A DNA stretch of 6,417 bases from Bacteroidota bacterium (GTDB lineage: Bacteria; Bacteroidota; Bacteroidia; Chitinophagales; Chitinophagaceae), in contig JAEYVW010000340.1 of assembly GCA_023429365.1 (NCBI GenBank), forward strand, positions 1 through 6,417. Reading direction: 5' to 3'. The position numbers were made by a program, and so were the translations under genes. Positions within the stretch are counted from its first letter, which is position 1, and each line of letters begins with the position of its first letter. Under the pieces are notes generated by a model, which did no database searches, was not told the DNA's origin, and saw nothing but the letters and a program-made list of their open reading frames with translations. Below, one piece after another: positions 1 to 4,949 of the stretch.

Positions 1-227
1 CAAATGCGATAACTTGCCGGATCTGTACGACAAACGACGTTTGTCCCAGACAAGGGCGTCAGTATTGCGTTACGGGCTCCTATCGCGACATATCAACTTT
101 ATGCAGGGAACATAAAGCCCGCAGTCGCATTTTCCAGGAACAGGGTTAGCCAGGCATTATTTTTACCTCAGCCAAAAGAATTAAACTAAAAATTTCGTTG
201 AAACAATTCTTCGTAAAAACCTGATCT
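1..227. other. Region upstream of lipoprotein A, no supported gene
   Basis: No complete gene is visible. One + frame stays open from 13 to its stop at 187-189 (58 codons, peptide ending in QPKELN). It has no ATG, a TAA lies at 10-12, and I cannot match the peptide to a family. It could be a decayed 3' gene end or chance. The other two + frames run from the window edge to stops at 113-115 and 147-149, so a gene tail entering from the left cannot be excluded. On the minus strand, the ATG starts I checked are closed within a few codons. A tight dyad lies at 29-45 and is listed separately. I see no clear TAnnTTTG promoter element just before the gene at 228. Confidence 0.5.
29..45. repeat. Short perfect inverted repeat (7-bp arms, 3-base centre)
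   Basis: The sequence reads GACAAAC-GAC-GTTTGTC: two perfect 7-base arms around a 3-base centre. No T-run follows, so it does not look like an intrinsic terminator. The compact symmetry would suit an operator or a small RNA hairpin. It lies about 180 bp before the lipoprotein gene at 228, far for a conventional operator of that gene. Any function is speculative. Confidence 0.4.
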
Positions 228-905
228 ATGCGTTCCTTTTCCATTTGTCTCATCGCGATTTTAATTTTACTTTCTACAGGCGGGTGTAGGAAAGACCTGG
301 AATCGCCACGGAACATGCCATCCCTATTACCCCCCGGTACTTATATAGCCCCACGAATTGGTCCGCTTAGCGATACCAGTATCAATTTACCCTACAACTG
401 GGCGATGCTGGGAGCCAGCATTACGAATGGAAGTAATAATAACTTTCGTTCCGTGGAATGGAGAAAAATTTCCGGTCCATCAAACGTAACGATTACAAAC
501 AGGTTTTCTTTAAGAACCCCGGTTACCGGATTTCAGGAGGGCGTGTACCATTTCGAAATAAAAGTAACCGACTACATCGGGGAAACACAAATTGATTCGA
601 TGATAATTACTGTCAACCCCGATACGTTTAATAATTCCAAAGAGGAAATATTTAATGACCTTGTCTGGGTTTGGCCGATGGGCAGCACCGCCACCATTTA
701 CTCACCTCAGCTATTTAGCCCCGGAAAAAGCCTGAAGGTTTTTGCAAGAACGCGGGCAGGATGGGATCTCGTATATCCCATACATATGTTTGACGAGCAA
801 TTGCCCCATGAATACTATTTCGAACTACAAGTTGGTAAAATGGTGATCTATACGCAAGTGGTGCCTCACTGGGATTTGTCATCCGCTATAAAAGTGCAAT
901 ATTGA
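228..905 (+). CDS. Lipoprotein A: PKD-like domain plus C-terminal module, function unknown
   Basis: This encodes a 225-residue predicted lipoprotein. Residues 1-20 form a signal peptide with lipobox STGGC and acylated Cys20. The following RKDLE resembles the K-(D/E) surface-export signal known for Bacteroidetes lipoproteins, so an outer-membrane, possibly surface location is inferred. Residues about 38-129 resemble a PKD/Ig-like fold: a 'VEWRKISGP' strand near 77-84, then 'GVYHFEIKVTD' at 105-115 and a closing 'IITV' strand. Residues about 139-225 are a beta-rich module with FNDLVW at 142-147, VFARTRAGWDLV at 171-182 and C-terminus IKVQY. The protein is clearly paralogous to the one at 4182-4892 over both domains and shares the end module with those at 2906 and 3728. 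The start is the ATG giving a compact signal peptide; no good Shine-Dalgarno precedes it. No catalytic motif is visible; binding or scaffolding is a guess from the PKD fold. Confidence 0.85.
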   Translation: MRSFSICLIAILILLSTGGCRKDLESPRNMPSLLPPGTYIAPRIGPLSDTSINLPYNWAMLGASITNGSNNNFRSVEWRKISGPSNVTITNRFSLRTPVTGFQEGVYHFEIKVTDYIGETQIDSMIITVNPDTFNNSKEEIFNDLVWVWPMGSTATIYSPQLFSPGKSLKVFARTRAGWDLVYPIHMFDEQLPHEYYFELQVGKMVIYTQVVPHWDLSSAIKVQY

Positions 906-1320
906 TTAACCACCGGAAATCTTTCGCGCCTAAATCAGAATGGATACGTTTGTGGCCCTGGCTAAAGATCTCCATTGGTTAAGAATCTACGGTGCATACC
1001 TGCGACATGTCTATTTTCCAAAACAGTTATTTTTTTTAAACACCTAATTCATAGGATCATATTGAGATTCTGTGAGATCTTCCTATGTTTTCAATGCCCT
1101 CTGTCCCTATTGTGGTTTCCCAGACTTAAGTAGCCATATTACCTTTTCACGACCAACGACGTTTTCCTGCGACCGAAGAACAAATTGTCGGATTATTTTA
1201 CTTGTCCCGCTATAATCTCCTTATGCCGCACAGAGCTGTCTGGCTGTCGCTTTTAAAAAAATACGCTCACTACGGCCCCTAGATTTGGTGAAATAAAACC
1301 TCAACTCAAAACTATACAGC
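906..1320. other. 415-bp gene-free spacer before the haloperoxidase-like gene
   Basis: I find no convincing gene on either strand. The longest ATG-started item I noted is a 35-codon frame at 940-1047 with no ribosome-binding site or recognisable product. A 7-base inverted repeat CATAGGA/TCCTATG at 1050-1056 and 1081-1087 has a 24-base loop and is followed by TTTT. It is a poor terminator candidate for the gene ending at 905. The right end holds a TAnnTTTG match at 1280-1287. The spacer is much longer than the others in this array (1-84 bp between lipoprotein genes). This fits an independent transcription unit for the downstream gene, or an old rearrangement point. Confidence 0.6.
1280..1287 (+). 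promoter_or_regulatory. Possible Bacteroidetes -7 promoter element for the haloperoxidase-like gene
   Basis: TAGATTTG matches the Bacteroidetes -7 consensus TAnnTTTG exactly and lies 33 bases before the ATG at 1321. That would give a leader of roughly 25-30 bases. I see no TTTG-type -33 element at the expected spacing: that stretch is AT-rich, with TTTTAAAAAA at 1251-1260. The call rests on the -7 match and its position alone. Confidence 0.35.
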
Positions 1321-2664
1321 ATGAAAAACAATAAATTTTACCTGGCGGTTGTTGCCCTGATCCTCGTTCTTACTATAACTATGCCCTCATGTCGCAGGGT
1401 TGGTCTCGACTTTCCCTGGCAGGGTAATCATGAACCGGGTATACAGGTCGATAAGGCGATGGTACTATACTGGAATGAAAAAGCAGCAACTGTGCTTGGC
1501 GCACCTATGAGGCAACCCGACAGAAGCCGGTATTACGCGATCATTGAAATAGCTGTACATGATGCCCTCAATAATATCAAACCCCGGTTTGAACGATTCG
1601 TTCTGAATAAACCCAACAAGTCTGCATCCTCTTCGGCTGCGGTCGCCAGCGCGGCATACTGGGCCATCAAAGGATTAAACCTGCAGGGAGCTTTCCCGGT
1701 AGACATTTGGTATGACAGTTCCCTGGCCCTCATTCCCGACGGCAATGCCAAAGAAGCGGGAAAGTTGCTGGGGCAATCGGCTGCGGAGGCTATTATAGAC
1801 AACCGCGCCAACGATGGATTCACACAAATAATCCCCGCCTCACCTAATCCACCCGATGGCACCACCCCAGGCGCTTACCGGCATACAAATCTGCTGGACA
1901 TGCGTTTTATTCCTAACTGGGGCACTGTGGTAAAACCTTTTGTGGTAAAAACGAATAGCCAGTTCAGGCCTGCCGGACCTTATGCGGTTACCTCAGCCGA
2001 GTATGCCAAAGATTATGAAGAAATAAAAGCAAAAGGCGGCCGAGACATTTCTACCAGGACGCCAGGTGAAGAGCTACTCGCCAGGTTCTGGTCTGAGAAC
2101 CGGCCGTCCATTATCTGGAATGAACTTGCACGGAAAATCCTGGAAGGGAAAAAAACGGATGCCTGGGAAACCGCACGCGTTTTTGCATTGATCAATACTG
2201 CCATGGCCGATGGTCTTAATACTGCCATGGAAGCGAAGTATCATTTCTATTCCTGGCGCCCCGAGACGGCTATTCATGAAGCAGCAAATGATGGTAATCC
2301 ATTAACTACTTCCGACCCGGCATGGATACCCTTCCTGATCGAAGTAAATAACCCCGTCAATCCTGCTGGGCATTTTGTATCACCGCCGGTCCCCGAATAT
2401 CCTTCCGCATTTGCCATGTATGGAGGCGCTACCACCGCGATCCTGCAATCAATATTCAGGTCCGATGGAATATCTGTTGAACTGAGTAGTGCTAACCTGC
2501 CTGGCCAGACCATTCATTATACCCGTCTTTCCAAAGCCGCGAGGGATAATTCTTTGGGCAAAGTACATGGAGGCTGGTATTTCAGAAAAGGAGCATTGGA
2601 TGGAGAAGAAATGGGCAGGCAAATAGCGAACTACCTGCTAAAACACAGCTTCCGGAATCTATAG
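1321..2664 (+). CDS. Vanadium haloperoxidase / PAP2-family lipoprotein with degenerate active site
   Basis: This encodes a 447-residue lipoprotein. The signal peptide ends at MPSC with Cys24, predicting export and membrane anchoring. Family membership rests on 'HDALNNIKPRFERF' (about residues 80-93), typical of the N-terminal half of bacterial vanadium haloperoxidase-like proteins, and on the three active-site blocks in order and spacing. Block 1 is intact: K306-x6-R313-P ('KYHFYSWRP'). Block 2, normally PSGH or PSAH, reads PSAF (361-364), so the acid-base His is Phe364. Block 3, normally S-R-x5-H, reads G-K414-x5-Y420 ('KVHGGWY'), so Arg is Lys and the vanadate-ligating His is Tyr. Active enzymes oxidise halides with peroxide, and the related phosphatases hydrolyse phosphoesters; both need these His residues. 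It is therefore probably catalytically dead or altered, though the frame is intact and of normal family length. It is flanked by the lipoprotein array and followed in frame by a gene remnant. His416 lies four residues from the lost ligand and could be a partial substitute. Confidence 0.88.
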   Translation: MKNNKFYLAVVALILVLTITMPSCRRVGLDFPWQGNHEPGIQVDKAMVLYWNEKAATVLGAPMRQPDRSRYYAIIEIAVHDALNNIKPRFERFVLNKPNKSASSSAAVASAAYWAIKGLNLQGAFPVDIWYDSSLALIPDGNAKEAGKLLGQSAAEAIIDNRANDGFTQIIPASPNPPDGTTPGAYRHTNLLDMRFIPNWGTVVKPFVVKTNSQFRPAGPYAVTSAEYAKDYEEIKAKGGRDISTRTPGEELLARFWSENRPSIIWNELARKILEGKKTDAWETARVFALINTAMADGLNTAMEAKYHFYSWRPETAIHEAANDGNPLTTSDPAWIPFLIEVNNPVNPAGHFVSPPVPEYPSAFAMYGGATTAILQSIFRSDGISVELSSANLPGQTIHYTRLSKAARDNSLGKVHGGWYFRKGALDGEEMGRQIANYLLKHSFRNL

Positions 2665-2823
2665 CGAAGTAAAGGCAGTCTTAAAACCGAAATCACAAAT
2701 GACTATGAGTATCTCACCAGGGAATTTGATGACAGCCCGTATTATAGCCTGGGCAGCCTTTACGTTTTTTATTACGGCGATGATGTAAGCGAGATGCCCT
2801 CCATAAAAATTAAATTGTTATAG
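2665..2823 (+). pseudogene. 5'-truncated remnant of a C/D-type array lipoprotein
   Basis: Directly after the haloperoxidase TAG, the same frame stays open for 52 codons to a TAG at 2821-2823. It encodes the last part of the array's C-terminal module: 'NDYEYLTR', 'GSLYVFYYGDD' and 'PSIKIKLL'. The lipoprotein at 3728 has 'TKYEYFIETR', 'GSLYIFYYGDD' and 'PSIKIKLL' at the equivalent places (residues 109-150). There is no in-frame ATG, no signal peptide, no PKD domain and no first half of the module, so this is the 3' stump of a lost gene. Recognisable similarity starts around 2683, placing the break between the haloperoxidase stop and about 2690. It might be translated only by read-through of the upstream TAG, for which there is no evidence. 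Confidence 0.85.
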
Positions 2824-2839
2824 CTGCCAGGACACTGAT

Positions 2840-2905
2840 CTCGTTCGAAAATGTATTACAAAGTTATTGCGTTGACAAAAAATCTATTTAACAACAACTA
2901 GTATC
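2840..2905 (+). repeat. Array leader repeat, copy 1 (before lipoprotein C)
   Basis: This spacer resembles the one at 3662-3727. Both start with a CTC(G/T)TTCGAAAA block, continue to a shared 16-base identity (TGACAAAAAATCTATT, here 2873-2888), and run into similar signal-peptide codons. This copy lacks one base of the A-run after TTCG compared with the other two copies. It begins 17 bases after the remnant's stop codon, similar to the 18-20-base offsets at the other copies, so the duplicated unit includes gene end plus spacer. It may carry the promoter or leader of the C gene, but I see no good TAnnTTTG match in it. Confidence 0.75.
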
Positions 2906-3643
2906 ATGAAATTATTATTGGTATTTGTATTAATACTTTTGAACCTTTGGCTTTTTTCGGGGTGCAAAAAAGAAATGGCTGACGCAATGGTCCCCATTGC
3001 AACGGAAATCGTGAAGCAAAATGCTGCACCAACCGCTAACGCTGGCCTGGATCAGTCGATCATATTACCAATAAATGAAACAGTGTTGAAGGGATCTGCT
3101 TCAGATCATGACGACAATATTAAATCCTATAAATGGGAACAGGTCGGGGGACCCGGGTCCTGCTTAATACAAAATGGAGAAACCTTAACACCCCGTTTGC
3201 TCAACCTTGATACTGGTGTGTATGAGTTCGAGCTAACAGTAACGGATTCCGCGGGGCTTTTTGACAAAGACAAGGTTTTGGTAAATGTCGCAGCACCTGA
3301 TAGTTTATCTCAAGCTATCAATGATACGGTATCCCAGGTAATCAGAGTTAGTGAGAAAGAATTTATCATTACAAATCTTAAATGGACATTCCCTTGGTAC
3401 GCCAATCTTAGTGTTGACCAGTTTCATAAACTTGTACCTCCCAATACCTCGATTGGCGTGTATATCAAAAGGGATAATAGTGATATATGGATAGGCGTGC
3501 CTATTTGGTATAACGATAACTCTGAATACTTGTACACTGTAAATACCTGGCCAGATGGTGCGGGTTATCAAAGCACCCTGGATGTTATTTACTTTGGTAT
3601 CGATACTCAAGATACTCCTTCGATAAAAATTAAACTGCTATAA
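2906..3643 (+). CDS. Lipoprotein C: PKD domain plus C-terminal module, function unknown
   Basis: This encodes a 245-residue predicted lipoprotein. The signal peptide ends at FSGC with Cys20, followed by KKE, compatible with the Bacteroidetes surface-export signal. Residues about 41-129 are a recognisable PKD/REJ-type domain of the kind common in Bacteroidetes surface proteins: 'PTANAGLDQSIILP' at 42-55, 'SYKWEQVGGP' at 74-83, 'GVYEFELTVTDSAG' at 104-117. Residues about 143-245 form the array's C-terminal module ('IITNLKW' at 154-160, 'VYIKRD' at 185-190, 'WPDGAG' at 215-220, end IKIKLL). The first 33 residues and the last module match the protein at 3728, which lacks the PKD part. It lies 82 bp after the remnant stop and 84 bp before the next gene, so co-transcription with D and E is likely. 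No enzyme motif is visible. PKD domains usually mediate protein or carbohydrate contacts; the partner here is unknown. Confidence 0.88.
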   Translation: MKLLLVFVLILLNLWLFSGCKKEMADAMVPIATEIVKQNAAPTANAGLDQSIILPINETVLKGSASDHDDNIKSYKWEQVGGPGSCLIQNGETLTPRLLNLDTGVYEFELTVTDSAGLFDKDKVLVNVAAPDSLSQAINDTVSQVIRVSEKEFIITNLKWTFPWYANLSVDQFHKLVPPNTSIGVYIKRDNSDIWIGVPIWYNDNSEYLYTVNTWPDGAGYQSTLDVIYFGIDTQDTPSIKIKLL

Positions 3644-3661
3644 CGGCCAAATCGAACCGAC

Positions 3662-3727
3662 CTCTTTCGAAAAATTGTATTACTCAGTCTTTGCGATGAC
3701 AAAAAATCTATTAACAAAACAAGCATC
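3662..3727 (+). repeat. Array leader repeat, copy 2 (before lipoprotein D)
   Basis: This is the second copy of the spacer repeat. It shares TGACAAAAAATCTATT (3697-3712) with copy 1. It shares a 21-base stretch at 3667-3687 with 4205-4225, differing at one position. Translated in the frame used at 4182, it would read 'LFRKIVLLS', close to 'LVRKIVILS' in the signal peptide of lipoprotein E. It is not translated here as far as I can see, since no ATG precedes it in that frame. The spacer of one gene is thus the homologue of the coding start of another. Confidence 0.78.
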
Positions 3728-4180
3728 ATGAAATCATTATTCCTGTTTGTATTCATACTATTGAGCCTTTGGCTTTGTTTGGGGTGCAAAAAAGAAATGG
3801 CCGATTCAATGGTCCCCATTGCAAGTTTACCCCCGGTAACCGCTGATTCGGTACCCCAGGTTATCAGAGTTAGTGATAAAGAAATTATCATTACAAATCT
3901 TAAGTGGATATTTCCCTGGTACAATGCACTTGAGATTGATCATTTCCATAAATACATTCCAACAGATAGTTTCCATCTGTTTATCAAAAGGGATACTAGC
4001 GAAACCTGGGTAAAAGTTCCTGAAATAAATTATAGTAATTATAATGATTCAACGAAATACGAATATTTTATTGAAACCAGACCGGATGGTGCGGGCATGT
4101 ATCATTATGGCAGCCTGTATATTTTTTACTACGGCGATGATACAAGTGATACACCCTCCATAAAAATTAAGCTGCTATAA
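3728..4180 (+). CDS. Lipoprotein D: C-terminal module only, PKD-less paralogue of C
   Basis: This encodes a 150-residue predicted lipoprotein. The signal peptide ends at CLGC with Cys20, followed by KKEMADSMVPIA, nearly identical to lipoprotein C (KKEMADAMVPIA). After a short linker (about 33-43) it enters the shared module: 'VPQVIRVSDKE' at 42-52, 'IITNLKWIFPWY' at 54-65, 'LFIKRD' at 84-89, 'RPDGAG' at 118-123, 'GSLYIFYYGDD' at 128-138, end IKIKLL. It thus equals C with roughly residues 34-140, the PKD domain, missing. Loss in D is simpler than gain in C but is not proven. The remnant at 2665-2823 is closer to this protein's C-terminus than to C's. The stop lies one base before the next ATG, so translational coupling to E is likely. 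I know no function for the module. Confidence 0.88.
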   Translation: MKSLFLFVFILLSLWLCLGCKKEMADSMVPIASLPPVTADSVPQVIRVSDKEIIITNLKWIFPWYNALEIDHFHKYIPTDSFHLFIKRDTSETWVKVPEINYSNYNDSTKYEYFIETRPDGAGMYHYGSLYIFYYGDDTSDTPSIKIKLL

Positions 4181-4181
4181 A

Positions 4182-4892
4182 ATGTTAAAGCACATTGCCC
4201 TCGTTCGAAAAATTGTAATACTCAGCATTTATCTTTACTTACTTACTACGCTTATATTTTGTTTTACCGGATGCCGGAAAGACATAACCAAACCTGTAAG
4301 ACCCACTTTACTGCAATTAGATGATCATAAAATACCTCCACGACTCGTCCCCCTGGATGATAGTATCATCGTTTTGCCCAGGAACCAGGTCACCCTTGAA
4401 GCAAGAGAAGCTAACGGTAAAACTGGCAAATTTCGATTGGTAGAATGGACTAAAATCTCCGGGTCGGACAGTTCGGTTATTCATAACAGGTTTAATGTAA
4501 AAACACTGGTCACTGGTTTAACGGAGGGCATTTATCATTTTGGGGTAAGGGCAACCGATAACAATGGATTTGTGCAGGAAGATACGATGGAAGTCACGGT
4601 GAAGCATCCAACCAATGGCTTTTTCAATGAACTAATATTTAGTAACCTTGTTTGGAATTCACCTGGGGGGAACTCCACAATACTTTACTCATCTCAAATT
4701 TTCTATCCCGGCAGGAGCCTGAATGTCTTTGCAAAAACCCGATCCGGATGGGATTTAGTGTGCTCTCTGAAGGAATATGATCCCCAGGCGCTTTGTGATT
4801 ACTACTATGAACTGCATAATGGAAGTTTGTTTCTCTATAGCGATGGAATACCAGGTACTGAACTGGCAACGGCTATAAGAGTACAGTATTGA
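4182..4892 (+). CDS. Lipoprotein E: paralogue of lipoprotein A, function unknown
   Basis: This encodes a 236-residue predicted lipoprotein with an unusually long signal peptide (31 residues; lipobox FTGC, Cys31) followed by RKD. The body parallels lipoprotein A: PKD-like 'VEWTKISG' at 87-94, 'TGLTEGIYHFGVRATD' at 111-126, then 'NLVW' at 155-158, 'VFAKTRSGWDLV' at 182-193 and end IRVQY. Only one base separates its ATG from the D stop, and no Shine-Dalgarno is apparent, so coupling is expected. The start looks right because it is the only ATG before the hydrophobic core. Residues about 7-15 ('LVRKIVILS') are encoded by sequence homologous to the untranslated leaders before C and D. This suggests recombination inside the leader placed an A-type gene behind D. 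No catalytic motif is seen; an outer-membrane location is inferred. Confidence 0.86.
   Translation: MLKHIALVRKIVILSIYLYLLTTLIFCFTGCRKDITKPVRPTLLQLDDHKIPPRLVPLDDSIIVLPRNQVTLEAREANGKTGKFRLVEWTKISGSDSSVIHNRFNVKTLVTGLTEGIYHFGVRATDNNGFVQEDTMEVTVKHPTNGFFNELIFSNLVWNSPGGNSTILYSSQIFYPGRSLNVFAKTRSGWDLVCSLKEYDPQALCDYYYELHNGSLFLYSDGIPGTELATAIRVQY
4200..4235 (+). repeat. Array leader repeat, copy 3 (inside the start of lipoprotein E)
   Basis: This is the third copy of the leader repeat. TTCGAAAAATTGTA followed by ATACTCAG matches copy 2 with one mismatch over 21 bases (4205-4225 against 3667-3687). Similarity fades after about 4235, and the TGACAAAAAATCTATT block is absent. Unlike the other copies, it lies within an open reading frame and encodes part of the signal peptide of lipoprotein E. 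Confidence 0.75.
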
Positions 4893-4928
4893 TCTCAAAA
4901 ATGATAAAGTCCCGCTGACATTTGAAAA

Positions 4929-4936
4929 TAGTTTCG
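4929..4936 (+). promoter_or_regulatory. Possible -7 promoter element for nnr
   Basis: TAGTTTCG differs at one base from the Bacteroidetes -7 consensus TAnnTTTG and lies 13 bases before the nnr ATG. It sits in a 'TTTCGCAACTTTAAGG' context like the short leaders often seen before Bacteroidetes housekeeping genes. No clear -33 TTTG is visible at proper spacing. If real, nnr can be transcribed independently of the lipoprotein genes that end 57 bp upstream. Confidence 0.3.
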
Positions 4937-4949
4937 CAACTTTAAGGGT

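Noticed and set aside
13..189. 58-codon open frame ending in QPKELN at the left end
   Set aside because: It has no ATG, a stop precedes it at 10-12, and I could not match it to a family. It is mentioned in the region entry but not called as a gene or pseudogene.
940..1047. 35-codon ATG-started frame (begins MDTFVALAKDLHW) in the spacer
   Set aside because: It is short, has no ribosome-binding site, no signal or membrane segment and no known family; this length is easily reached by chance.
1050..1087. Inverted repeat CATAGGA...TCCTATG followed by TTTT as a terminator
   Set aside because: The stem has only 7 AT-leaning pairs and the loop is 24 bases, too weak to call an intrinsic terminator.
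27..1168. Direct repeat between 27-46 and 1149-1168 (16 of 20 bases)
   Set aside because: A rough estimate suggests about half such a match is expected by chance in a window this size, so it is not called as a repeat.
1533..2513. Several open frames on the minus strand inside the haloperoxidase-like gene
   Set aside because: They overlap a gene with clear family motifs, their peptides resemble nothing I recognise, and they look like codon-bias shadows.
3305..3924. Minus-strand open frames across lipoproteins C and D
   Set aside because: They run antisense to conserved paralogous lipoprotein codons and the spacer repeat; no independent coding sign is seen.
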